This document shows positions 8,998 through 18,276 of a stretch of 64,000 nucleotides of DNA, one piece after another. Where the stretch lies: positions 558,001-622,000 of the forward strand of contig QFWS01000002.1 in assembly GCA_003144015.1 (NCBI GenBank), given 5' to 3'. The stretch is from Flavobacteriaceae bacterium LYZ1037 (GTDB lineage: Bacteria; Bacteroidota; Bacteroidia; Flavobacteriales; Flavobacteriaceae). Positions within the stretch are counted from its first letter, which is position 1. Each line of letters opens with the position of its first letter. The translations under genes and the position numbers were made by a program. Under the pieces are notes generated by a model. The model did no database searches. It saw nothing but the letters and a program-made list of their open reading frames with translations, and was not told the origin of the DNA.

Positions 8998-9795
8998 TTA
9001 TTTGTGTTTTTGAAGGGTTATCTCTGCAACAGCATTTTCTTTAGAACCGGTTTGATTTCCACCTTTATTTTCTATAGTAATACTTAATCCAAGAGCATTT
9101 TCTGTATAAGGTATTTGTTTAAGCTCTCTATCTGTTTCGCTTAAAATACCTAGACTAACCATTCTATCTTGAACTTCTGCCCAAATTTGATAGCATTGTT
9201 CTTCTGGTAATTGAGGTAAAGAAACCACATCAATCATTGATGTTTTTTCTTTTGGATTAATGTATGCAACTGTTTTTAAGTTTTTAGCTCTATTGTTTCC
9301 TTTAATAATATATTTCTCAGTTTCAGGATTATTAAGTTGTTTAAATTGTTGCATGATATCGTCTAACTTACTGTTATTTGATGTGATATCATTTCTTAAA
9401 TCGTAAATCTCATCTACAATTTTTTGGTTTTCTGTTTTTAAATTTTGGTTTTGCACATAAAAAATAAATGAGCTTCCTGCAAATATCAAGGCTGCAACAC
9501 TTGCAGCAACACTAAATCGATACCATTTTTTATATCTCTTTGTTGGTTTTAATATAACAACAGGTGTGTTGTCTAGCTCGTTTAAAATATTGTTTAATAG
9601 CATTTTAGGTGCTTCAACAGCATTTTTCTTAGAAACTATTTCTAAGTTAGTCTGTAAGGTATTATATGCATTCTGTACTTCTGGATATTTAGAAATGTAA
9701 GTTTCAACTGTTTCTGTTTCAACAGAAGTCGTATTCCCTAAAAGATATTTTTCTAATAGGTCAGAATTTAAAAATGTAGTTATTTTATCATTCAT
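8998..9795 (-). CDS. Membrane anti-sigma factor, RskA family
   Basis: The 265-residue protein has a cytoplasmic N-terminal part (about 1-90) that should hold the sigma factor, one membrane helix (about 93-113), a periplasmic coiled stretch (about 114-155) and an RskA-like C-terminal domain containing EQCYQIWAEVQDR. Family members bind their cognate ECF sigma at the membrane and release it after proteolysis or redox change. No classical zinc-binding HxxxCxxC motif is present in the N-terminal part, as is normal for this subgroup. The partner sigma factor gene lies 8 bases upstream. A strong terminator follows. Confidence 0.88.
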   Translation of the reverse strand: MNDKITTFLNSDLLEKYLLGNTTSVETETVETYISKYPEVQNAYNTLQTNLEIVSKKNAVEAPKMLLNNILNELDNTPVVILKPTKRYKKWYRFSVAASVAALIFAGSSFIFYVQNQNLKTENQKIVDEIYDLRNDITSNNSKLDDIMQQFKQLNNPETEKYIIKGNNRAKNLKTVAYINPKEKTSMIDVVSLPQLPEEQCYQIWAEVQDRMVSLGILSETDRELKQIPYTENALGLSITIENKGGNQTGSKENAVAEITLQKHK

Positions 9796-9803
9796 GACTT
9801 GTT

Positions 9804-10337
9804 TTATTCGGGATCGTAAATTTTTTTCAATTCACGTAATCCAATTTTTAATCTTGACTTTATTGTACCAAGCGGAATTTCTAGTTCATCGCTTGCTTCT
9901 TGTTGTGTCATGCCTTCAAAAAAGAGGGCATTAATAACAATTTGATATTTTTCATCTATTGATTTTAGATGGGTTTTAATATCCATAACATCTTGATTTA
10001 AACTTTCAGATGTTAACTTATATACGTTAGAAGCATCCATTTGGATTTCCTTACTGTCTTTATTTGATTGGGACCTAACTTTATCTATGGCTGTGTTGTA
10101 TGCAATTCTGTAGAGCCATGTGAAAAGTTTTGCTTTGTCAGGATTATAAGATTTGGGCTTTTTCCAAACTTTAATAAAGGTTTCTTGAAGGGCATCTTGA
10201 GCAAGTTCTTCGTTATTTAAAACCTTTAAAATAACACCATAGAGTGCGTCTGCATAATTCTCATATAACAGTGTTATGGCTTTTTTATCTCCTTTTTGAA
10301 GAAGCCTAACTATTTCCTTTTCGATTGGTGTAGTCAA
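9804..10337 (-). CDS. ECF sigma factor, SigK-like, partner of the adjacent anti-sigma
   Basis: The 177-residue protein has region 2 with NNEELAQDALQETFIKVW and TWLYRIAYNTAIDKVR, and region 4 with MTQQEASDELEIP and GTIKSRLKIGLREL. The size and arrangement match ECF sigma factors of the SigK type, whose anti-sigma is RskA. The next gene is exactly such an anti-sigma, 8 bases downstream, so this is a two-gene autoregulated unit. The signal is unknown; in other bacteria such pairs answer to redox or envelope stress. A TAACTTTG box lies 36 bases upstream of the start. Confidence 0.92.
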   Translation of the reverse strand: MTTPIEKEIVRLLQKGDKKAITLLYENYADALYGVILKVLNNEELAQDALQETFIKVWKKPKSYNPDKAKLFTWLYRIAYNTAIDKVRSQSNKDSKEIQMDASNVYKLTSESLNQDVMDIKTHLKSIDEKYQIVINALFFEGMTQQEASDELEIPLGTIKSRLKIGLRELKKIYDPE

Positions 10338-10373
10338 GGTTTTGAAAATTAATGTGATTAGTGTCTATACTAT

Positions 10374-10381
10374 CAAAGTTA
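10374..10381 (-). promoter_or_regulatory. Promoter -7 box for the sigma/anti-sigma operon
   Basis: TAACTTTG on the minus strand fits TAnnTTTG, 36 bases before the sigma factor ATG at 10337. Confidence 0.4.
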
Positions 10382-10396
10382 GAGATTTCTTTTTAA

Positions 10397-11410
10397 TTAA
10401 AGAACATTTACTTCGGCTTCTATAGATATGTTAAAGATTAATTTAATGGTATGTTGGATTAATTTAGATAATTCTAAAATATCTGAGCCCTTAGCATTGC
10501 CATAATTTACTAGCACTAAAGCTTGTGCTTTATGAACGCCATAAGTGCCAAATTGTTTTCCTTTAAACCCCGTTTTTTCTATTAACCAACCAGCAGGAAC
10601 TTTAATTTCTGTTTCTGAAACAGGGTATCCGGGAATATCCTGAAAGTTTTCTTTTAATTTAAGATAGGCCTTTTTAGTTATTACAGGGTTTTTAAAGAAA
10701 CTCCCGCTATTGCCAATTTTCTTCGGGTCGGGAAGTTTCGATTGTCTAATTTTTATAACCGCATTAGACACATCCTGAATGGTTGGACATTCTATTTTCA
10801 TAACACTTAATTGGTCTGAAATAGAGCCATAAGATGTATGGAGTGTATGATTTTTTTTTGAGAGTTTAAAAGTGACATTGCAAATAATGTATTTTCCTTT
10901 TTCTTCTTGTTTAAAGACCGAATTTCTATAATCGAAACGGCAGTCTTCTTTTGTAAATGTTCTTATTGTTTTGGTTGCAATATGTAAAGCGTTGCACGAA
11001 ACAAAAGAATCTTTTAATTCAATACCATAAGCCCCAATGTTTTGAATTGGCGCAGTGCCAACGTTTCCTGGGATTAACGATAAGTTTTCTAATCCGCCAA
11101 AATTATTATTCAAGCACCACAGAACAAACTCATGCCAGTTTTCCCCTGCATTTGCTTTAATTAAAACAAAGTCTTCATCTTCAGAAAGTATGGTTATCCC
11201 TTTTAAATTGATATGCATCACAAGAGCTTCAATATCTTTCGTTAAAAGCATATTGCTTCCTCCTCCTAAAATAAATATATCTGGATATTCATTTAGAGAA
11301 AGGACTTGTTTAAGTTCCTCAATACTTTCAATAGAGATATATTGTTTGGCAAGCACGTCGATGCCAAACGTATTATAAGGTTTTAAAGATATGTTGTGTT
11401 TAATTTGCAC
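10397..11410 (-). CDS. murB: UDP-N-acetylmuramate dehydrogenase
   Basis: MurB is a flavoenzyme that reduces UDP-GlcNAc-enolpyruvate to UDP-MurNAc in peptidoglycan precursor synthesis. The 337-residue protein shows FAD-binding segments ILGGGSNML (47-55) and GNVGTAPIQNIGAYG (115-129), the catalytic Ser237 in GNSGSFFKNP, and the C-terminal substrate-binding part with PAGWLIE. Length is close to the E. coli type I enzyme. The start is a GTG at 11410 that overlaps the TAG stop of the upstream aminotransferase by one base (TAGTG), which points to translational coupling; a downstream ATG is not available near the domain start. Confidence 0.95.
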   Translation of the reverse strand: MQIKHNISLKPYNTFGIDVLAKQYISIESIEELKQVLSLNEYPDIFILGGGSNMLLTKDIEALVMHINLKGITILSEDEDFVLIKANAGENWHEFVLWCLNNNFGGLENLSLIPGNVGTAPIQNIGAYGIELKDSFVSCNALHIATKTIRTFTKEDCRFDYRNSVFKQEEKGKYIICNVTFKLSKKNHTLHTSYGSISDQLSVMKIECPTIQDVSNAVIKIRQSKLPDPKKIGNSGSFFKNPVITKKAYLKLKENFQDIPGYPVSETEIKVPAGWLIEKTGFKGKQFGTYGVHKAQALVLVNYGNAKGSDILELSKLIQHTIKLIFNISIEAEVNVL

Positions 11411-12600
11411 TAATCTTTATAAATTTTAAGTGCTTCTCTTAAGATATTTACAGCTTTAACTAAACTTTCATTGTTAAGAACATAGGCTATTCTAATTTGA
11501 TTTAATCCAACTCCAGGAGTTGAGTAAAAACCAGCAGCAGGTGCAACCATAATAGTTTCTCCATCAATATCAAAACTTTCTAATAACCATTGTGCAAAAT
11601 GGTCTGCGTTTTTAATTGGGAGCTCTACAATACAATAAAAAGCCCCTTTTGGCTTAGCTACTTTTATACCATCTATCTTTTCTAATTCAGAAATTAACGT
11701 ATTTCTTCTGCCTACGTATTCATCAATGACATTATCGAAATAGCTTTGTGGCGTTTCTAAAGCTGCTTCACTAGCAATTTGAGCTAATGTTGGAGGGCTT
11801 AATCTGGCTTGGGCAAATTTCAAAGTTGTAGAAATAACTTCTTTGTTTTTTGAAACCAAACAACCAATTCTAGCACCACACATACTATAACGCTTCGATA
11901 CAGAATCAATCATTATGGCATTATCTGCAATGCCTTCTTCTTGCATAATGGAGTAGTGTTTTGCACCATCGTATGCAAATTCTCTATAAACTTCATCTGA
12001 AATTAAAAACAAATTATGCTTTTTTACGATGCCTGCTAATTTTTTAATTTCTTCTTTAGAATATAAATATCCAGTTGGATTTCCAGGATTACAGATTAAT
12101 ATAGCTTTTGTTTTAGGTGTTATTAATTTTTCAAACTCTTCAATAGGTGGTAATGCAAAATTATCTTCTATTTTAGAAATTACAGGAACAATGTTGACGC
12201 CTGAGGCTGTTGAGAAACCATTATAGTTAGCATAGAATGGTTCAGGAATAATAATTTCATCATCTGTATCCATAATGGTTCCAAAAGCAAACAATAGGGC
12301 TTCACTACCTCCGGTAGTTACAATGATGTCTTTTTTTGTAACATGAATATCATGCTGACTATAATAATTAGCTATTTTGGTTCTATACTCATCAGAACCT
12401 TCAGATCTGGTATAAGCTAAAATATCTAACGAATGCACTTTTACAGCGTCTAAAGCGATGTCGGGAGTTTTAATATCTGGTTGTCCAATATTTAAATGAT
12501 AAACAGTTTTTCCTTGCTTATAAGCTGCTTCAGCAAAAGGAACTAATTTTCTTATTGGCGATTGTGGCATGAGTTGCCCTTTTTTTGATATACTTGGCAT
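11410..12600 (-). CDS. Class I/II PLP-dependent aminotransferase
   Basis: The 396-residue protein is a fold-type I aminotransferase of the aspartate aminotransferase Ib group. Visible motifs are NIGQPDI near 38, NPGNPTG (171-177), SDEVYREF (201-208), and the Schiff-base Lys236 in SVSKRYSMCGARIG. The late conserved arginine lies in LNQIRIAY. Likely substrates are aspartate, an aromatic amino acid or alanine with 2-oxoglutarate; sequence alone does not decide. It is translationally coupled to murB, a common order in Flavobacteriia that has no obvious pathway reason beyond amino-acid supply to the cell wall. Confidence 0.9.
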   Translation of the reverse strand: MPSISKKGQLMPQSPIRKLVPFAEAAYKQGKTVYHLNIGQPDIKTPDIALDAVKVHSLDILAYTRSEGSDEYRTKIANYYSQHDIHVTKKDIIVTTGGSEALLFAFGTIMDTDDEIIIPEPFYANYNGFSTASGVNIVPVISKIEDNFALPPIEEFEKLITPKTKAILICNPGNPTGYLYSKEEIKKLAGIVKKHNLFLISDEVYREFAYDGAKHYSIMQEEGIADNAIMIDSVSKRYSMCGARIGCLVSKNKEVISTTLKFAQARLSPPTLAQIASEAALETPQSYFDNVIDEYVGRRNTLISELEKIDGIKVAKPKGAFYCIVELPIKNADHFAQWLLESFDIDGETIMVAPAAGFYSTPGVGLNQIRIAYVLNNESLVKAVNILREALKIYKD

Positions 12601-12725
12601 GATACAGTTAAATTAAGTAAACAAAGTTCCGAAATTAATCTTAAAGTTTTTTTAAAATTCGGTATAAATGATAATTCAAAACCTAAAGTTTCGTAAATTT
12701 AAAGGAAAACTCCCTCCTGTTGCCT

Positions 12726-14069
12726 ATGAAAAATATTATCTGGATTATTTTAATTATGTGTTTTATTAATAATCTAAGCTTTTCTCAAAGTAAGTTTATT
12801 GTTCAAAATAAAAATGGGTCAGATAAGATCCGTTTTAAACTAATTCATAATTTAATTATAATTCCAGTTGAAATTAACGGTGTAGAATTATCTTTTTTAT
12901 TAGATACAGGAGTTAATAAATCTATCATTTTCAATTTCCTAAACATTACAGATTCACTTCAAATTAAAAACACTGAAACCATCTATTTAAGAGGTTTAGG
13001 AGAAGGGGAAGCTATTAAAGCGTTAAAGTCTAAAGGGAATACTTTAAAAGTAGGTGATGCTATTAATCTCGATCAAGAACTGTTTGCAGTTTATAACCCA
13101 AACCTCAATTTTGCACCACGATTAGGAGTACAATTACATGGAATTATTGGGTATGATTTATTTAAGGATTTGGTTGTAGAAATTAATTATTCTTCAAGAA
13201 AAATAACACTAACTAATTCAAATAAGTATAAATATAACACCTGTGCTTCTTGCGAAACATTAAATATGGAATTTTATAAAAATAAACCATATATATATGC
13301 GAATGTTAGAATAAGAGAGAAACAAATTCCTGTTAAATTATTGATTGATTCTGGAGGGAGTGATGCTTTATGGCTTTTTGAAGATGATAGTTTAGGAATA
13401 CAAGTTGGCGATCATTTTTTTGACGATTTTCTAGGTCATGGCTTAACAGGTAGCGTTTATGGAAAACGTTCTAAAATTGAAGGGTTTTCCATCAATAGCT
13501 TTGACCTAGATCATGTAAATGTGTCTTTTCCAGAACCGACATCTTTAGTCTATGTGAAGCTGCATAAAGATAGAAATGGTAGTATTGCTGGTAATGTTTT
13601 AAAACGATTTAATTTAATTGTAGATTATCAAAAAAGTTTAATAACATTTAAGAAAAATAAGTATTTTTCCGACCCTTTTACTTATAACAGAAGTGGTATT
13701 GAATTAGAGCAAGATGGTGTTAGATTTGTAAAGCAAAAAGATTACAATTATTCAGATAAAATAAAATTTCTTGGAAGTAACCAGAAAACCTCAAGTTCAA
13801 CCATTGTATTAGAAACTAAATATAAGCTAGCATTAAAACCAGCTTATTCAATTGTGGAATTAAGGCCAGATTCACCTGCTGAAAAAGCGGGATTGATGGT
13901 TGGAGATTATCTTTTGTCAATTAACAATAAATCTACTGACAAGTATAGTCTTCAAGAATTAATGCAGATGTTTTTTGAAGATAAAGATGAGCGCATCAAA
14001 TTAGTTGTTGAAAGAGGAGAGGCCATTTTAACTTTTGTTTTCTATTTAGAAGATGTTTTTAAACAATAA
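12726..14069 (+). CDS. Exported two-lobed aspartyl protease with PDZ domain
   Basis: The protein has a signal peptide (about 1-21) and two retropepsin-like lobes in one chain: Asp60 in LDTGVNKS and Asp208 in IDSGGSDA. A C-terminal PDZ domain (about 360-445) includes RPDSPAEKAGL and GDYLLSIN. Proteins of this family are periplasmic or outer-membrane-associated proteases whose substrates are unknown. I chose the ATG at 12726 (447 residues), which begins MKNIIW; the frame also has a TTG six bases earlier, with no merit over the ATG. The gene ends into a hairpin shared with the convergent DUF1573 gene. Confidence 0.85.
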   Translation: MKNIIWIILIMCFINNLSFSQSKFIVQNKNGSDKIRFKLIHNLIIIPVEINGVELSFLLDTGVNKSIIFNFLNITDSLQIKNTETIYLRGLGEGEAIKALKSKGNTLKVGDAINLDQELFAVYNPNLNFAPRLGVQLHGIIGYDLFKDLVVEINYSSRKITLTNSNKYKYNTCASCETLNMEFYKNKPYIYANVRIREKQIPVKLLIDSGGSDALWLFEDDSLGIQVGDHFFDDFLGHGLTGSVYGKRSKIEGFSINSFDLDHVNVSFPEPTSLVYVKLHKDRNGSIAGNVLKRFNLIVDYQKSLITFKKNKYFSDPFTYNRSGIELEQDGVRFVKQKDYNYSDKIKFLGSNQKTSSSTIVLETKYKLALKPAYSIVELRPDSPAEKAGLMVGDYLLSINNKSTDKYSLQELMQMFFEDKDERIKLVVERGEAILTFVFYLEDVFKQ

Positions 14070-14071
14070 AA

Positions 14072-14096
14072 AAGCCTTAAGAAATTCTTAAGGCTT
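14072..14096. terminator. Bidirectional terminator between convergent genes
   Basis: Ten-base arms AAGCCTTAAG and CTTAAGGCTT flank a short AAATT loop. It lies 2 bases after the stop of the aspartyl protease gene and 23 bases after the stop of the DUF1573 gene on the other strand, with A/T runs on both sides. Confidence 0.8.
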
Positions 14097-14119
14097 AATA
14101 TATTGATAAAAGAAAATAA

Positions 14120-14545
14120 TTATTGTTGCATAACACTCTCATTCTTTTTTTCAAGAACACTTGTTTTGCTTGGGTCAATAACTTCTCCTTTAATTTTTAA
14201 AGCTACAGTTGGTGTATCTGCATTAGAGATTACTGTTATTGTTTTTCTAATTGGGTTTACTCTATTAGTATCGTACTTAACTTCAATTTGTCCAGTTTCT
14301 CCTGGTTGAATTGGTCCTTCTGGTTTTTTTGGAACAGTACATCCACAACTAGAATTTACTTTAGAAATAATTAATGGCGCATTACCAGTATTGGTAAATT
14401 CGAATACACGAACTCCATCAGCTCCTTTTTCGATTGTCCCATAATCAATAACATCTGTTTTAAATTCAATTTTCGCTGCTTTTTCTTGTGCAGTAACTGA
14501 AAAACTTAATAAACCGATGAACAATAATGTAAATAAATGTTTCAT
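14120..14545 (-). CDS. DUF1573 domain-containing exported protein
   Basis: This 141-residue protein has a signal peptide (about 1-19) and an immunoglobulin-like DUF1573 domain, recognised by FEFTNTGNAPLII, the SSCGCTVP cysteine motif near residue 66, and GEVIDP near the end. DUF1573 proteins are abundant exported proteins in Bacteroidota and resemble ASPM/hydin domains; no function is settled. The two cysteines in SCGC could bind a metal or form a disulphide. It is a single gene, convergent with the aspartyl protease, sharing the hairpin at 14072-14096. Confidence 0.88.
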   Translation of the reverse strand: MKHLFTLLFIGLLSFSVTAQEKAAKIEFKTDVIDYGTIEKGADGVRVFEFTNTGNAPLIISKVNSSCGCTVPKKPEGPIQPGETGQIEVKYDTNRVNPIRKTITVISNADTPTVALKIKGEVIDPSKTSVLEKKNESVMQQ

Positions 14546-14690
14546 AATTTTATTATTTATATGTGGTAAACTTACTTACTTTTTATTCATTTTACAAAAT
14601 TTTTAGACGTATGACCTAGTTGTATTAATATTAAACTTAGATATAAGGACATTATACATCCAGATAATTTTATAAAAAAATAAATATAAG

Positions 14691-14698
14691 TACTTTTG
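14691..14698 (+). promoter_or_regulatory. Promoter -7 box for valS
   Basis: TACTTTTG matches TAnnTTTG, 30 bases before the valS ATG at 14729. An in-frame TTG at 14696 is part of this box and so cannot be the translation start if the box is used. Confidence 0.6.
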
Positions 14699-14728
14699 CA
14701 TGTTATATTTCAAAAACTATTCCAAAGT

Positions 14729-17365
14729 ATGCAAATTCCATCAAAATATGATGCTAGTCAAGTAGAAAGTAAATGGTACGACTACTGGATGAAACACAAT
14801 TATTTTCATTCTACACCAGACGAAAGAGAACCATATACCATTGTAATTCCTCCGCCAAACGTAACAGGAGTTCTGCATATGGGACATATGCTTAATAATA
14901 CAATTCAAGACGTACTTATTCGTCGTGCACGTTTGTTAGGTAAAAACGCGTGTTGGGTTCCAGGAACAGATCATGCATCAATTGCTACCGAGGCAAAAGT
15001 AGTTGCCAGACTAAAAGAACAAGGTATAGATAAAAACGATTTAACACGTGATGAATTCTTAGCACATGCTTGGGATTGGACGCATGAATATGGAGGTGTT
15101 ATCTTAGAACAACTTAAAAAATTAGGTTGTTCTTGCGATTGGGATAGAACTAAATTTACCATGGACGACGATATGTCTGAGGCTGTCATTAAAGTGTTCG
15201 TGGATCTACATAAAAAAGGTTTGATTTATCGTGGATACAGAATGGTAAATTGGGACCCAGAGGCAAAAACAACCCTTTCTGATGAAGAAGTGATTCATGA
15301 AGAACGTCAAGGGTTATTGTATTATTTACAATATAACATTGAAGGAAGTGATGAAAAAGTAACCATAGCAACCACACGTCCTGAAACTATATTAGGTGAT
15401 ACTGCTATTTGTATCAATCCAAACGATGAGCGTTTTACGCATTTAAAAGGAAAAAAAGCCATAGTGCCTTTATGTAATCGTGTCATTCCAATTATAGAAG
15501 ATGAGTATGTTGATGTAGAATTTGGAACTGGATGTTTAAAAGTAACTCCAGCTCACGACGAAAATGATAAGAACCTTGGAGATAAACACAATCTTGAAGT
15601 AATTGATATTTTTAATGATGATGCTTCATTAAATAGTTTTGGATTACATTATGAAGGAAAAGACCGTTTTGTTGTTAGAAAAGAAATTTCAAAAGAACTA
15701 GAAGAGAAAGGGTTTCTGGTAAAAACTGAGACACATATTAATAAAGTCGGAACTTCTGAACGCACCAAAGCTGTTATCGAACCAAGATTAAGCGACCAAT
15801 GGTTCTTAAAAATGGGAGACTTAGTAAAACCTGCTATTGAAGCCGTTTTAGGCGAAGATGCTGAAATTAAGTTATTCCCTAAAAAGTTTGAAAACACCTA
15901 CAGACATTGGATGGAGAATATTCGCGATTGGAATATTTCTAGACAATTACTTTGGGGACAACAAATACCAGCTTATTATTTTGGCGATGGTAAAGAAGAT
16001 TTTGTAGTAGCTGAAAGCATCGAAGATGCCGTTAAGCTTGCAAAAACAAAATCAAACAACCAACAGTTAACAGTAAACGACCTACGTCAAGATACAGATG
16101 CACTTGATACTTGGTTTTCTTCTTGGTTATGGCCAATGTCTGTATTCGATGGTATCCGTAATCCAGAAAATGAAGACATCAAATATTACTATCCTACTAA
16201 CGACTTGGTAACAGGTCCAGATATTTTATTCTTTTGGGTAGCACGTATGATTATTGCGGGTTATGAGTATAAAGACGAAAAACCTTTCAATAATGTTTAT
16301 TTAACAGGATTGGTTCGTGATAAGCAACGTCGAAAAATGAGTAAATCCTTAGGGAACTCACCTGATGCTTTAAAATTGATTGACGATTATGGCGCAGATG
16401 GCGTTCGCGTTGGTTTGTTGTTGAGTTCGGCAGCTGGAAACGACTTGATGTTCGATGAAGCTTTATGTCAGCAAGGAAAAGGCTTTGCCAATAAAATCTG
16501 GAATGCGTTTAGATTGGTAAAAGGCTGGGAGATTGATGATACCATCCCACAACCAAAATCAAGTGCGATTGCTATAGAATGGTTTGAAGCAAAATTCCAG
16601 AAAACCTTAATAGAACTGGAAGATCATTATAGTAAATACAGATTATCTGATGCTTTAATGTCTACTTATAAATTAATTTGGGACGACTATGCTTCTTGGT
16701 TATTGGAAATAGTTAAACCAGCTTACCAACAACCTATTGATGCTAAAACATTAAAAAGTATCGTAGCTATTTTTGAGGATATTCTAAAAGTGTTACATCC
16801 ATTTATGCCATTTCTTACTGAAGAAATTTGGCAATATATTACTGAAAGAACACCAGAAGATGCTTTAATAATTGCGAAATGGCCAGAGACTAAACCTATT
16901 AATGATACTTTGATTTCTGAATTTGAATTTACACAAGATGTCGTTTCAGGCATTAGAAACATTAGAAAAGAAAAGAACATTGCCTTTAAAGATGCTATCG
17001 GTTTTTCAGTAATAAATAATGAAGATACTAAAAACACCTTTGATGAAGTTATAGCAAAATTAGGGAATTTAGAAGCTATAGATTATACTAAAGAAGCTAT
17101 TGAAGGCGCTTTAACTTTTAGAGTGAAATCTAATGAATATTTTATACCAATAGCCGGAGCTATCAATGTTGAAGAAGAAATCAAAAAACTCTCAGAGGAG
17201 TTAAAATATACAGAAGGTTTCTTAAAATCTGTTCAAAAGAAATTAGCAAACGAGCGTTTTGTTGCTGGAGCACCAGAACAAGTTATTGCTAACGAACGTA
17301 ATAAAGAAGCTGATGCTTTGGCTAAAATTGAGACATTGAAAGCTAGTTTGGCATCCTTACAATAA
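14729..17365 (+). CDS. valS: Valine-tRNA ligase
   Basis: ValRS charges tRNA-Val with valine and edits misactivated threonine. The 878-residue protein has the class Ia HIGH motif in [14 protein letters not shown], the CP1 editing domain with [11 protein letters not shown], the KMSKS loop in [12 protein letters not shown], an anticodon-binding domain, and the C-terminal coiled coil (about 815-878) typical of ValRS. The ATG at 14729 gives [13 protein letters not shown], matching the usual ValRS N-terminus. An upstream in-frame TTG at 14696 would add 11 residues but lies within the promoter box. A terminator follows directly. Confidence 0.97.
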   Translation: MQIPSKYDASQVESKWYDYWMKHNYFHSTPDEREPYTIVIPPPNVTGVLHMGHMLNNTIQDVLIRRARLLGKNACWVPGTDHASIATEAKVVARLKEQGIDKNDLTRDEFLAHAWDWTHEYGGVILEQLKKLGCSCDWDRTKFTMDDDMSEAVIKVFVDLHKKGLIYRGYRMVNWDPEAKTTLSDEEVIHEERQGLLYYLQYNIEGSDEKVTIATTRPETILGDTAICINPNDERFTHLKGKKAIVPLCNRVIPIIEDEYVDVEFGTGCLKVTPAHDENDKNLGDKHNLEVIDIFNDDASLNSFGLHYEGKDRFVVRKEISKELEEKGFLVKTETHINKVGTSERTKAVIEPRLSDQWFLKMGDLVKPAIEAVLGEDAEIKLFPKKFENTYRHWMENIRDWNISRQLLWGQQIPAYYFGDGKEDFVVAESIEDAVKLAKTKSNNQQLTVNDLRQDTDALDTWFSSWLWPMSVFDGIRNPENEDIKYYYPTNDLVTGPDILFFWVARMIIAGYEYKDEKPFNNVYLTGLVRDKQRRKMSKSLGNSPDALKLIDDYGADGVRVGLLLSSAAGNDLMFDEALCQQGKGFANKIWNAFRLVKGWEIDDTIPQPKSSAIAIEWFEAKFQKTLIELEDHYSKYRLSDALMSTYKLIWDDYASWLLEIVKPAYQQPIDAKTLKSIVAIFEDILKVLHPFMPFLTEEIWQYITERTPEDALIIAKWPETKPINDTLISEFEFTQDVVSGIRNIRKEKNIAFKDAIGFSVINNEDTKNTFDEVIAKLGNLEAIDYTKEAIEGALTFRVKSNEYFIPIAGAINVEEEIKKLSEELKYTEGFLKSVQKKLANERFVAGAPEQVIANERNKEADALAKIETLKASLASLQ

Positions 17366-17372
17366 ATCTATC

Positions 17373-17408
17373 AACCTACAAGGTTTTTATAATGTTGTAG
17401 GTTTTTTA
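17373..17408 (+). terminator. Rho-independent terminator after valS
   Basis: Nine-base arms AACCTACAA (17373-17381) and TTGTAGGTT (17395-17403) are followed by a T run. The nuclease ATG at 17410 follows immediately. Confidence 0.8.
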
Positions 17409-17409
17409 T

Positions 17410-18219
17410 ATGAAAAAAAGAACCACATTTTCCATCATTGCCATTCTTCTTTTTTGTGGTGTTTTATATTTTGAAATCTATTTAGATGAAAAAGAACAAC
17501 AAGACATTGTAGATACTGGTAAAACTGTAAAAAGCGATACGAACGAATTCTTTTTGCCAACAAGTACCACGGGACAAATAATCCATCATGAAGGCTATTC
17601 TTTATCTTATAGTGAACCTCATGAACAAGCAGAATGGGTGGCTTACGAATTAAAGAAAGAACATCTATCAAATACCAATTTCAAACGCCCTTATTTTGAA
17701 ATAGATCCAGCTGTAAAAACAGGAGCTGCACATTGGAGGAATTATAAAAAATCAGGTTTCGATAGAGGTCATTTATGTCCTGCAGGTGACAAGGCCTATA
17801 GTCAAAAGGCTTATAATGAAACTTTTTTAACTAGTAACATAAGTCCTCAAAATCATGAGTTTAATTCTGGCATTTGGAATTCTTTAGAACAAAAAGTAAG
17901 ATATTGGGCAAGTAAATACAATGGTGTTTTTGTAATTACTGGAGGTGTTTTAAATGGCGATATGGAAACCATAGGTGATGAGCGAGTTTCTGTTCCAAAT
18001 CAGTTTTATAAAATCTTAATAGACAACAATACTGGAAAAACAAAAATGATTGCTTTCTTAATGCCTCATGTAAATTCTCAAAAACCTTTATATAAGTTTG
18101 TCGTGTCAGTAGATTCCATTGAAACACTTACAGGAATTGACTTCTTTCCTGAGTTAGAAGCCTCTCTTGAAAATGAATTAGAAGCCTCTTCGAGTTATAA
18201 AGATTGGAGTTTTAATTAA
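17410..18219 (+). CDS. Exported DNA/RNA non-specific endonuclease
   Basis: The 269-residue protein has an N-terminal membrane or signal segment (about 5-23) and a beta-beta-alpha metal nuclease domain. The signature DRGHLCPAGD gives catalytic His121, and SPQNHEFNSGIWNSLE holds the metal-binding asparagine near 152. The family (NUC1, Serratia nuclease type) cuts DNA and RNA non-specifically outside the cytoplasm, fitting nutrient scavenging or defence against foreign DNA. No immunity gene is adjacent, which fits an exported enzyme. The ATG lies directly after the valS terminator, so expression probably depends on read-through or a promoter inside the valS end. Confidence 0.9.
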   Translation: MKKRTTFSIIAILLFCGVLYFEIYLDEKEQQDIVDTGKTVKSDTNEFFLPTSTTGQIIHHEGYSLSYSEPHEQAEWVAYELKKEHLSNTNFKRPYFEIDPAVKTGAAHWRNYKKSGFDRGHLCPAGDKAYSQKAYNETFLTSNISPQNHEFNSGIWNSLEQKVRYWASKYNGVFVITGGVLNGDMETIGDERVSVPNQFYKILIDNNTGKTKMIAFLMPHVNSQKPLYKFVVSVDSIETLTGIDFFPELEASLENELEASSSYKDWSFN

Positions 18220-18276
18220 ATTCCTAGTCTCATACAGAACGCTGTCGAAGTATTTTATTTTTAAGATTCCTTGAAA

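Noticed and set aside
9804-10337. RskA partner pair as part of a wider operon with murB
   Set aside because: A promoter box and a 59-base gap separate the sigma factor from murB, and a terminator follows the anti-sigma, so they form separate units.
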